Shown piece after piece: positions 1 to 5,941 of a stretch of DNA of 5,965 nucleotides. Numbering within the stretch: position 1 is the first letter of the stretch; every line of letters starts with the position of its first letter. Under the pieces are notes generated by a model. That model did not search any database, was not told where the DNA came from, and saw only the letters and a list, made by a program, of their open reading frames with translations. Origin of the DNA: Legionella genomosp. 1 (GTDB taxonomy: Bacteria > Pseudomonadota > Gammaproteobacteria > Legionellales > Legionellaceae); assembly GCA_945889365.1 (NCBI GenBank), contig CAMDBQ010000100.1, positions 1 through 5,965 of the forward strand. The letters run 5' to 3'. Made by a program: the position numbers and the translations under genes.

Positions 1-1073
1 GTGTTCTTTCTTGCAAATACCGGCCCATTTTTTGTGCTAGGAATGATCACGAACTGACCTTTTTTTACTGAATCGGATTTCAGTTGATTAAGCTCTTTAA
101 TGAGATTAATCGTCGTGTGATATCGTTGTGCAATGATATTCAGATTATCTCCCGCACTGACTTGATGACGTGTCCAGCTAACACGCTGATCTTCTGGGAA
201 ATTAGCTAGATTTCGGTTGAAATTTTCAACACGATTGGCAGGGATTAAAAGTTTATAAGGGCGATATGGCGCTGTTGCCCAGCGATTATAACCGGGATTA
301 AGCTTAATCAGATCATGATAAGAAATGCCTGCCAGTTTAGCAGCATGACTTAAGTCAATTTGGCTACCAATATTGACCTCTTCAAAATAAGGCGTATGCG
401 GGATATCAGGGAGCTCGACTTTATAGCGTTGTGGATTTTGAATGATCTCAGCTAGGGCTAACAGGCGTGGGATATACGCCTTGGTTTCAGTTGGAACAGG
501 TAGTGACCAAAAGTGAATTTTCCCCGTTTGACCACTATTTTTAATAATGCGTGCCATGGTTCCTTCGCCAGAATCATATGCTGCAAAGGCCAGAATCCAG
601 TTCCCGTTAAAAAACTTATTTAAATAGACCAAATAATTAAGTGCTGCATCAGTTGCTGGGCGAATACTACGTCGGCCATCAAACCACCAATCTTGTTTCA
701 ATCCCAAATCAGTTCCTGTGCCCGGCATCAGTTGCCATAAACCTGCCGCACCCGCACCAGAATATGCGAATGGATCATATGAACTTTCTATCATTGGAAT
801 TAGTGCGATTTCACCGGGTATGTGGCGTTTTTTGAGTTCCGTAATGATGTGGTACATATACGGCTCGGATTGAGCCAATTTTTGCAGATAGCTTGGGTGC
901 GCGATTAGCCAGCGCAGCTGGTTTTGAACTTCTGGTTGGGTTGCTTCATGGTTTAGCGTAAATTGTTGACGCAAAACATCCCAGACATTAGGTGTTGTCT
1001 GGGACATGGCAGTCTGGGTATATATCAGGCCGGATAACATTAGGGACGTCAATATTCTTAATTTAAATTTCAA
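1..1073 (-). CDS. mltD: Membrane-bound/periplasmic lytic murein transglycosylase D, 3' end cut by the window edge
   Basis: This gene encodes a family 1 lytic transglycosylase that cleaves MurNAc-GlcNAc bonds in peptidoglycan in the periplasm. I translated 357 codons from the minus strand; the frame is open to the window edge, so the C-terminus is missing. Residues 1-24 look like a signal peptide (basic MKFKLR start, then a hydrophobic stretch). The catalytic domain spans about 85-180: catalytic Glu96 in PMIESSYDP, then GAGAAGLWQLMPGTG (106-120) and AAYDSGEG (164-171). The ETKAYIPRLLALAEII stretch (196-211) is typical of MltD. A LysM-like segment covers 230-278 and a clear LysM 298-345, for peptidoglycan binding; more may follow. 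The start is chosen at a TTG (1073) because it gives a complete signal peptide and an in-frame TAG lies 12 codons upstream; ATG 1040 or 1007 would cut the peptide. Oddities: no lipobox Cys, although E. coli MltD is a lipoprotein, and AAYDSG where E. coli has AAYNSG. Identity is secure; the start is less so. Confidence 0.93.
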   Translation of the reverse strand, partial: MKFKLRILTSLMLSGLIYTQTAMSQTTPNVWDVLRQQFTLNHEATQPEVQNQLRWLIAHPSYLQKLAQSEPYMYHIITELKKRHIPGEIALIPMIESSYDPFAYSGAGAAGLWQLMPGTGTDLGLKQDWWFDGRRSIRPATDAALNYLVYLNKFFNGNWILAFAAYDSGEGTMARIIKNSGQTGKIHFWSLPVPTETKAYIPRLLALAEIIQNPQRYKVELPDIPHTPYFEEVNIGSQIDLSHAAKLAGISYHDLIKLNPGYNRWATAPYRPYKLLIPANRVENFNRNLANFPEDQRVSWTRHQVSAGDNLNIIAQRYHTTINLIKELNQLKSDSVKKGQFVIIPSTKNGPVFARKN

Positions 1074-1111
1074 TGCAACGGCCGGATTAAAAAACAAGGA
1101 TGATGCAGTCT

Positions 1112-1157
1112 ACTAAAAAAATCATGAAGAATAAACCCCTGCTGATTTTTTTTTAGT
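1112..1157. repeat. AT-rich inverted repeat between rlmJ and mltD
   Basis: Arms ACTAAAAAAATCA (1112-1124) and TGATTTTTTTTTAGT (1143-1157) pair over 13 positions with a two-base bulge, leaving an 18-base loop. The structure lies in the 99-base gap just downstream of the rlmJ stop and upstream of mltD. In the minus-strand transcript the 3' arm contains a run of seven U, so it might act as a weak terminator or attenuator between the two genes. The stem has only two G-C pairs, so a classical intrinsic terminator is doubtful. Long A and T tracts could also pair by chance. No good promoter for mltD is visible in the remaining gap. Confidence 0.3.
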
Positions 1158-1172
1158 CTAAACGGTATGTGA

Positions 1173-2039
1173 TTAGCTAAAGCGCTCGTTTTGATCACTG
1201 GGTTGCTTCTTGATTGTTTCCATTAGATAAGACGAAACCCCGGGATTGAAAACTTTTCGTAATGCTTGCAATATAAGTTTCAACTCCTCAGGCAGCACAT
1301 AAGGTGGGTTTATAATCCATAAACCACAACCGGTCATCCCCGGTTTTTCCGTTCCCGTCATATAAAATTCCACTTGTAAGCTATTTTCAGCGCCAATATT
1401 TGTCAACCCTCTAATTAACTGTTGATGCAATTTGTTATCAACCAAAGGATACCAGAGACAATACACGCCCGTAGAAAACCGTTGATAAGCTGCTTTTAAT
1501 GCGAGAGGGATCTGACGGTATTCAGATTTGATTTCATAAGATGGATCAAGAAAGATCAAGCCACGTCGCTCAGGTGGCGGTAACAGGGCAGCCAGATTCT
1601 CCATACCATCCTTTTCGCTATAAAAAACACGTTTTTCCCGTTTGGGCAGTTGACTCAAAAATTCAAATTCACCGGAATGCAATTCGCTAAAAAATAGCCT
1701 GTCCTGGTCACGTAACGCTTGAATAGCCAATTCCGGTGATCCAGGGTAATAACGAAGTGCTTCGCCTATATTTAATTGCTGAATGGCTTTCAGGTAGGGC
1801 GAAAATACCGCAGGTAATTGTTTGCGTTGTGGCCAGAGGGTTTCTATTCCCGCAATTGATTCACCTGTTTTTAATGCTTGAGGGCCTTTTAAATCGTACG
1901 TTCCGCGCCCCGAGTGAGTCTCAAGATACAGCATTGGTTTATTTTTTTGTGTCATGTATTGAAACAAACGGGACAAGACCGCGTGTTTGACTACATCGGC
2001 AAAATTGCCGGCATGGTAACCATGTTGATAACTAAGCAT
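1173..2039 (-). CDS. rlmJ: 23S rRNA (adenine(2030)-N6)-methyltransferase RlmJ
   Basis: RlmJ uses S-adenosylmethionine to methylate N6 of A2030 (E. coli numbering) in 23S rRNA; it is a cytoplasmic ribosome-modifying enzyme, formerly YhiR. The 288-residue product matches the family length (about 280). The N-terminus MLSYQHGYHAGNFADVVKH is diagnostic and carries the family's conserved Tyr4, His6, Lys18 and His19. The SAM-binding motif is ETHSGRGTYDL (40-50). The catalytic motif is LDPSYE (D165-P166-S167-Y168), a variant of the DPPY form of N6-adenine methylases. A conserved GLWIINPPY lies at 239-247. The start at ATG 2039 is fixed by this N-terminus; AGG lies nine bases upstream as a modest ribosome site. 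It runs in the same direction as mltD, 99 bases ahead, and is divergent from the small gene at 2166. Identity is secure. Confidence 0.97.
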   Translation of the reverse strand: MLSYQHGYHAGNFADVVKHAVLSRLFQYMTQKNKPMLYLETHSGRGTYDLKGPQALKTGESIAGIETLWPQRKQLPAVFSPYLKAIQQLNIGEALRYYPGSPELAIQALRDQDRLFFSELHSGEFEFLSQLPKREKRVFYSEKDGMENLAALLPPPERRGLIFLDPSYEIKSEYRQIPLALKAAYQRFSTGVYCLWYPLVDNKLHQQLIRGLTNIGAENSLQVEFYMTGTEKPGMTGCGLWIINPPYVLPEELKLILQALRKVFNPGVSSYLMETIKKQPSDQNERFS

Positions 2040-2068
2040 GTGGTATGACCTAAATTGAGTAAAGTGGG

Positions 2069-2077
2069 AGTATAACA
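2069..2077 (-). promoter_or_regulatory. Extended -10 promoter for rlmJ
   Basis: On the minus strand the sequence reads TGTTATACT: a -10 hexamer TATACT (5 of 6 to consensus) preceded by TG one base away, the extended -10 form that can work without a good -35. No convincing -35 is seen about 17 bases upstream. Transcription would start near 2062, giving a leader of roughly 20 bases before the rlmJ ATG. Predicted from motif only. Confidence 0.5.
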
Positions 2078-2127
2078 GGTAATGAAAATATATTTTATGC
2101 AGAAACGCACATTTTAAATAATTGAAC

Positions 2128-2133
2128 TATACT
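2128..2133 (+). promoter_or_regulatory. Possible -10 element for the small acidic gene
   Basis: TATACT on the plus strand lies 33 bases before the ATG at 2166, a suitable distance for a -10 with a leader of about 25 bases. The -35 position (near 2105-2110) holds no recognisable hexamer, and a TTGAAC abuts the -10, too close to serve. Together with the rlmJ element it would make a short divergent promoter region. Confidence 0.3.
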
Positions 2134-2155
2134 TTTCACGAGGCAGGGAATCTTT

Positions 2156-2160
2156 GGAGA
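2156..2160 (+). promoter_or_regulatory. Ribosome binding site deciding the start of the small gene
   Basis: GGAGA ends five bases before ATG 2166, an ideal Shine-Dalgarno placement. The frame could also be opened from TTG at 2154, but this site would then lie inside the coding sequence, so the ATG is the better start. Confidence 0.7.
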
Positions 2161-2165
2161 CAATT

Positions 2166-2366
2166 ATGAGCTTACATAGAAACTATGATGATGTACGGTC
2201 TTTTTTTGATATGAGTCAGGATGACGATAAAGAAGAATTGTCACACAAAAAGCATGTGCGACAAATGCTTGAAAACCGACTTGAGCAAAAAAGGCTAAAG
2301 GAAGAGCTCGAGTATTTTGACGGTGAACTAGATGCAGAGTTTGATTGGGATCATTTCGATAAATGA
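2166..2366 (+). CDS. Small acidic helical protein of unknown function (66 aa)
   Basis: I do not recognise this gene with certainty. The product has 66 residues, with 20 Asp/Glu against 11 Lys/Arg, no cysteine, no signal peptide and no membrane segment, so it should be cytoplasmic and acidic. A short N-terminal part (YDDVRSFFD, then an acidic QDDDKEE cluster) leads into a charged stretch at about 22-49 that should form one amphipathic helix. It ends in an acidic aromatic tail (FDWDHFDK). The overall pattern recalls short charged gammaproteobacterial proteins such as the PA3496 family, but that link is only a guess. The good ribosome site, a plausible -10 and the lack of any better reading on the opposite strand support a real gene. 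It stands alone, divergent from rlmJ, and its last 16 bases overlap the end of convergent folD. Confidence 0.75.
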   Translation: MSLHRNYDDVRSFFDMSQDDDKEELSHKKHVRQMLENRLEQKRLKEELEYFDGELDAEFDWDHFDK

Positions 2367-3205
2367 GTTGCCGCAAACAACGTGTTTTGTAGCAGCATGC
2401 AGATCGTCATAGGGCCTGCGCCGCCAGGAACGGGCGTTATCCAGGACACCTTTGATTTGGCTTTGGCAAAATCCACATCCCCGTGAACTGTGCCATCATG
2501 CCGACGATGCATGCCGATATCAACCAGAATTTGTCCAGGCTGCAGCCAATCAGTATTGATTACATTGGATTTGCCAGTAGCAATCACAAGAATTTCTGCC
2601 ATACGAACATGACGTTCCAGTTCGCGTGTTGCGCTATGGCATAAGGTCACCGTCGCCTTGGCAAGAAGAAATTCCAACGCCATGGGTCGACCTACGATGT
2701 TTGACGCACCAATCACAACAGCATGCTTACCCTCTATAGGCAGCTGATAATAATTCAGAAGCTTCATCACGCCATAAGGAGTGCAGGGTCGTAGTTGGGG
2801 GTCGCCTTGTGCAAGGCATCCAAGATTGTAAGGATGAAACCCGTCAACATCTTTATTTGGGCTAATACGCTCAATAATTTCGCGGGTGTTAATATGCTTG
2901 GGCAATGGCAGTTGAACAAGAATCCCATCTATATCTGAGGCATTATTTAGTGTATCAATCAGTGATAACAGCTCGGTTTCGGTCGTTTCTATCGGAAGAT
3001 TGTAAGCAGATGATTTAAATCCTGCCTCAAGACAAGCTTTGCGTTTGTGATTAACATAGATGGTTGACGCAGGCTCTTCGCCCACCAGCACAACGGCAAG
3101 TCCTGGCTCACGACGGCCTTGTTTGATGAGTGTCGCAACATCATGTTTGATATGATTTCTGATTTCAGCTGCGACGGCTTTACCGTCAAGAATCGAGGCA
3201 ACCAT
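2351..3205 (-). CDS. folD: Bifunctional methylenetetrahydrofolate dehydrogenase / methenyltetrahydrofolate cyclohydrolase FolD
   Basis: FolD converts 5,10-methylene-THF to 5,10-methenyl-THF (NADP-dependent) and then to 10-formyl-THF, supplying purine synthesis and formylation of initiator Met-tRNA in the cytoplasm. The product is 284 residues (E. coli 288). The catalytic residues are all in place: Tyr50 and Lys54 in YVNHKRKAC, Gln98 in VQLPLP, and Asp121 in NKDVDGFHP. The nucleotide-binding loop GASNIVGRPMA lies at 166-176, and the C-terminal family signature reads PVPGGAGPMT (258-267), with Ala where many members have Val. The start ATG 3205 begins MVASILDGKAVA, as expected. It lies 9 bases after the mepM stop; a weak GAG at 3214-3216 overlaps that stop, suggesting translational coupling in a mepM-folD operon. 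Its 3' end overlaps the small convergent gene by 16 bases, and no terminator is seen. Identity is secure. Confidence 0.98.
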   Translation of the reverse strand: MVASILDGKAVAAEIRNHIKHDVATLIKQGRREPGLAVVLVGEEPASTIYVNHKRKACLEAGFKSSAYNLPIETTETELLSLIDTLNNASDIDGILVQLPLPKHINTREIIERISPNKDVDGFHPYNLGCLAQGDPQLRPCTPYGVMKLLNYYQLPIEGKHAVVIGASNIVGRPMALEFLLAKATVTLCHSATRELERHVRMAEILVIATGKSNVINTDWLQPGQILVDIGMHRRHDGTVHGDVDFAKAKSKVSWITPVPGGAGPMTICMLLQNTLFAATHLSK

Positions 3206-3214
3206 ATTGTTTTC

Positions 3215-4543
3215 TCATCCCTTTTTCGTGGATTTTTTATCCGAAACTCCGGCAAGATTGCCTTCTTCATATAATTTTAATCGGGCAAGCAAGGTGCCTG
3301 CATTGGCTTTGAACGAAACACTTTCACGCGCAGAGATGGGAGATGAACGAGGTAACTCGATCGTTGTTGGATTTCTCGGACTGTGGTTAACATGAAATTC
3401 ATAGTGGCAGTGAGGCCCCGTTGCCAATCCTGTCTGACCAACATAGCCAATGACTTGACCGCGCTTTACGCGATCACCTCTGGACAGGCCTTTCTGAAAT
3501 TTGAGTAGGTGGCCATAGATAGATGAATAGGTTTTATTGTGTGCAACCTTAACCATATTTCCATAATCATTCTGCCGACCAATAATTTGAACGTGCCCAT
3601 CACCGGTAGCATGGATAGGCGTACCAATTGGAGCAGCTAAGTCAACGCCTTTATGAGGCCTGCTATAACCTAAAACAGGGTGCTTTCTCGATAAACTGAA
3701 CGTTGAGCTAATATGGCTGAATTTAATCGGATAGCGTGAAAATGCTTTTTTCAGGCTGACTCCCTGTGGGGTGTAATAATCAACATCACCTGCCGCATTC
3801 TGATGGCGAATGGCCTGGTGCACTTTTCCACGGTTGGTGTATGTGACGGCAAGAATCTCACCGACATTGACCAATTTGTCATCAACATAAAAGGCATTAT
3901 AAAGAATGCTAAATTGATCGCCTGCGCGTATATCTTTAGCAAAATCAATTTCCCAGTTGAAAATCTCGGACATCTGCTGAACGAGCTTATAAGGAAGATT
4001 TAATCGTTGAGCGGTTCCATACAGAGAACCCCTAACCGTTGCTGTCAAGAGTTGCTGATGCCTATCCATTTCACGTGAATTAACTTTGCTTATATATTGG
4101 TTGTCTTTGCGATACACGACTAAAATCTGAGTGGCATTGACAGGAATAACCATTTTCTCCAAGATTTGATCATGGATCAAAAACTGAATTTTTTGGTTTG
4201 GCTTGATGCCTGATAAGTTTTTAGAATAAGCGTTACCATTAACAATCGTGAGCAACGTCTGCTGACTAAGTCCTACTTGCTTGAATACGCTACCCAGCGA
4301 GTCGCCTGGTCGCGTTGTTATAATCTTCCAATCATTATCCTTCGCAGCTTGCGCAAGCTCATCTTGGGGTTCATTTAGCTCGGGTAATGTTAATAATTGA
4401 TTGGTGTAGTGTGTCTTCTTATTATGTAAAAACGCTTTTAAAAGTATACAAAATAAAATCAAAGCAGCAACTACAGCAATGAGTGCTAGTAATCTTGATG
4501 GCTTTACTGATTTAATTCCTGAGACACTGAGTCGTTGATGCAT
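3215..4543 (-). CDS. mepM: M23 family murein DD-endopeptidase, MepM-like
   Basis: This zinc metallopeptidase is predicted to cut peptide cross-links in peptidoglycan, opening the mesh for wall growth. The 442-residue length agrees with E. coli MepM (about 440). One membrane segment at about 18-39 anchors a periplasmic body. An OapA/LysM-like region covers about 70-125 (RPGDSLGSVFKQVGL), a middle domain of the Csd3/M23 N-terminal type about 130-255, and the LytM-type peptidase about 290-395. By comparison with LytM, the zinc ligands should be His297 and Asp301 (HKGVD) and His380; His345 (YGHL) and His378 should be catalytic. The last motif reads HCHYEFH rather than the commoner HLHYEF-R. The C-terminus is basic (DKKSTKKG). 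The start ATG 4543 has AAAGG six bases upstream. It leads the folD operon and is divergent from tyrS, as in pseudomonads. The active site is intact; the precise cross-link cut is inferred. Confidence 0.92.
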   Translation of the reverse strand: MHQRLSVSGIKSVKPSRLLALIAVVAALILFCILLKAFLHNKKTHYTNQLLTLPELNEPQDELAQAAKDNDWKIITTRPGDSLGSVFKQVGLSQQTLLTIVNGNAYSKNLSGIKPNQKIQFLIHDQILEKMVIPVNATQILVVYRKDNQYISKVNSREMDRHQQLLTATVRGSLYGTAQRLNLPYKLVQQMSEIFNWEIDFAKDIRAGDQFSILYNAFYVDDKLVNVGEILAVTYTNRGKVHQAIRHQNAAGDVDYYTPQGVSLKKAFSRYPIKFSHISSTFSLSRKHPVLGYSRPHKGVDLAAPIGTPIHATGDGHVQIIGRQNDYGNMVKVAHNKTYSSIYGHLLKFQKGLSRGDRVKRGQVIGYVGQTGLATGPHCHYEFHVNHSPRNPTTIELPRSSPISARESVSFKANAGTLLARLKLYEEGNLAGVSDKKSTKKG

Positions 4544-4549
4544 TTTTAG

Positions 4550-4554
4550 CCTTT
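4550..4554 (-). promoter_or_regulatory. Ribosome binding site of mepM
   Basis: AAAGG on the minus strand ends six bases before the mepM ATG, which supports that start. Confidence 0.55.
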
Positions 4555-4566
4555 ACTGCGATTATC

Positions 4567-4595
4567 TTAAAAATATTGTTACACTAGGCTATTCT
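4567..4595 (+). promoter_or_regulatory. Candidate promoter for tyrS
   Basis: TTAAAA (4567-4572, 4 of 6 to TTGACA) and TATTCT (4590-4595, 4 of 6 to TATAAT) are separated by 17 bases. Transcription would start near 4602, leaving a leader of about 75 bases before tyrS. The match is moderate, and the region is AT-rich enough to give such hits by chance. Confidence 0.35.
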
Positions 4596-4602
4596 ATCCT
4601 AG
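4584..4602. promoter_or_regulatory. Imperfect 19-base palindrome in the mepM/tyrS intergenic region
   Basis: CTAGG (4584-4588) and CCTAG (4598-4602) are perfect inverted arms around a nine-base centre in which two further pairs match. It overlaps the candidate tyrS -10 and lies 41 bases upstream of the mepM start, so a protein bound here could affect both divergent genes. No known regulator site is recognised. Confidence 0.35.
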
Positions 4603-4624
4603 CTCGAACAATTTATCCGGGCTA
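4600..4624 (+). other. Hairpin in the tyrS leader
   Basis: TAGCTCG (4600-4606) pairs with CGGGCTA (4618-4624) over seven positions, one being a U-G wobble, around an 11-base loop. On the opposite strand that wobble becomes an A-C mismatch, so the hairpin favours tyrS RNA over mepM RNA. It would sit at the very 5' end of a transcript from the candidate promoter. No T-box is expected in this group and none is seen. Confidence 0.35.
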
Positions 4625-4675
4625 AGATACCTGTTGCAAGTAGTTAGGTCAATCATTAAAAAGGGTTTTGCTGTT

Positions 4676-5881
4676 ATGAATGATAAAGAAATTGTGTTTA
4701 ATGAATTAATTCGCGGTTGTGAAGAGGTTTTACTCGAACATGAGCTGGTTAAAAAATTACAAAAGGGTAAGCCATTAAGAATTAAGGCAGGATTTGACCC
4801 CACAGCACCAGATCTACATTTGGGGCATACCGTACTGCTTAATAAATTACGCCAGTTTCAGCAGTTTGGCCATGAGGTTATATTTTTGATAGGGGATTTT
4901 ACCGGAATGATTGGTGATCCTACAGGAAAAAACATAACACGCAGCCCACTCAGTAAGGAACAGGTGCTAGAGAATGCTAAAACCTATCAAGAGCAAGTAT
5001 TTAAAATTTTGGATCCTGCAAAAACAACCATAGCATTCAATTCAGACTGGCTGGGACGTATGGATGCCGCTGGTTTATGCGGACTTGCTTCAATGCACAC
5101 TGTAGCCAGAATGTTGGAGCGTGATGATTTTCGCAAACGCTATACAACGGGTCAACCCATTGCAATCAATGAATTCCTATACCCACTTCTTCAAGGTTAT
5201 GACTCAGTGGAATTAAAAGCTGATGTTGAACTGGGTGGAACAGATCAGAAGTTTAACTTATTAATGGGACGTGAATTACAAAAACATTATGGTCACGAAC
5301 CACAAATTGTGATGATGACACCTATTATAGAGGGATTAGATGGTGTTAAGAAAATGTCCAAGTCATTAGACAACTATATAGGTATCAATGAACCAGCTGA
5401 AATGATGTTTGGAAAGCTCATGTCAGTATCGGATGATTTGATGTGGCGTTATATTGATATATTGAGCTTTAAAACAGGTCTTGAGATTGCAGAAATCAAG
5501 CAAGCAGTCGCCGATGGCAAAAATCCCCGCGATGTTAAAGTCGATTTTGCCAAAGAAATCGTAGCGCGCTTTCACAACGCTGAGTTAGCGGAATCAGCTT
5601 ACATAGCATTCACCGAGCGCTTTCAAAAAAAGATAGTGCCAGAGAACCTGGAGCTACAAACACTCATTTGTGATCCTGCAACCAATGTTGCCCAACTATT
5701 AAAGTTGGCTGGTTTGACAAAAAGCACGTCTGATTCTATTCGTTTGATTAAGCAGGGCGGGGTAAAAGTAGATGGTGAGAAAATTACAGACGGCGGGATA
5801 TGCCTTCAAATCAAACACACTTACATTATTCAGGTCGGAAAGCAGCGTTTGGCCAAGATCTTCCTGCAAGCAGTCGATTAA
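4676..5881 (+). CDS. tyrS: Tyrosyl-tRNA synthetase (KMSKS/TyrZ-type)
   Basis: This class Ic synthetase activates tyrosine with ATP and loads it onto tRNA-Tyr in the cytoplasm. The 401-residue product has the HIGH-type motif HLGH (48-51) after FDPTAPDL. The tyrosine pocket shows QGYDSVEL (Tyr175, Asp176) and LGGTDQKFN (Asp190, Gln191). The KMSKS motif is at 226-230. A C-terminal S4 RNA-binding domain covers about 337-398 (LLKLAGLTKST, then LIKQGGVKVDG). The intact KMSKS places it in the TyrZ-like branch rather than the E. coli TyrS branch, which has KFGKT. ATG 4676 is preferred over an in-frame TTG at 4634: it has AAGGG at 4661-4665, ten bases upstream, slightly far but usable, and gives the usual family length of about 400. 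It is divergent from mepM, and only 24 bases separate its stop from a strong rRNA-type promoter. No terminator is visible. Identity is secure. Confidence 0.97.
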   Translation: MNDKEIVFNELIRGCEEVLLEHELVKKLQKGKPLRIKAGFDPTAPDLHLGHTVLLNKLRQFQQFGHEVIFLIGDFTGMIGDPTGKNITRSPLSKEQVLENAKTYQEQVFKILDPAKTTIAFNSDWLGRMDAAGLCGLASMHTVARMLERDDFRKRYTTGQPIAINEFLYPLLQGYDSVELKADVELGGTDQKFNLLMGRELQKHYGHEPQIVMMTPIIEGLDGVKKMSKSLDNYIGINEPAEMMFGKLMSVSDDLMWRYIDILSFKTGLEIAEIKQAVADGKNPRDVKVDFAKEIVARFHNAELAESAYIAFTERFQKKIVPENLELQTLICDPATNVAQLLKLAGLTKSTSDSIRLIKQGGVKVDGEKITDGGICLQIKHTYIIQVGKQRLAKIFLQAVD

Positions 5882-5933
5882 TTCATAAATAAATGTAAAA
5901 AGTATTTGACATGCTGCGCCAGATGAGTAGAAT
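5882..5933 (+). promoter_or_regulatory. Strong rRNA-type promoter with AT-rich upstream element
   Basis: TTGACA (5906-5911, perfect -35) and TAGAAT (5928-5933, 5 of 6 to the -10 consensus) are 16 bases apart, the spacing used by rRNA promoters. The 24 bases upstream (5882-5905) are almost all A or T, as in an UP element bound by the RNA polymerase alpha subunit. After the -10 the sequence turns GC-rich (ACGCAGCACGCC), the kind of discriminator linked to stringent control by ppGpp and DksA. I recall the same tyrS then 16S rRNA order in Pseudomonas aeruginosa. A tRNA operon promoter is the main alternative, since the RNA gene itself lies outside the window. Confidence 0.8.
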
Positions 5934-5941
5934 ACGCAGCA
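5912..5941. repeat. Perfect 7-base inverted repeat bracketing the -10 of the rRNA-type promoter
   Basis: TGCTGCG (5912-5918) directly follows the -35 and its exact reverse complement CGCAGCA (5935-5941) follows the -10, with 16 bases between the arms. The arm centres are 23 bases apart, about two helical turns. It could be an operator or a chance result of two GC-rich segments; no known site is recognised. Confidence 0.4.

Noticed and set aside
641..835. Plus-strand open frame of 64 codons
   Set aside because: It lies wholly inside mltD, antisense to the catalytic domain, and its product has no recognisable features.
1736..1990. Plus-strand open frame of 84 codons
   Set aside because: It is antisense to the 5' half of rlmJ, which is a secure gene; it has no ribosome site or family resemblance.
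2164..2376. Minus-strand open frame of 70 codons opposite the small acidic gene
   Set aside because: The plus-strand reading has a good ribosome site and a coherent charged composition; the minus-strand reading has neither.
2989..3270. Minus-strand open frame across the mepM-folD junction
   Set aside because: It overlaps the ends of two secure genes in another frame and resembles no family.
4634..4675. In-frame TTG giving a 14-residue longer TyrS
   Set aside because: The extension has no ribosome site of its own and exceeds the usual family start, and AAGGG lies before ATG 4676.
4594..4803. Minus-strand open frame across the tyrS start
   Set aside because: It is antisense to tyrS and its intergenic region, with no supporting signals.
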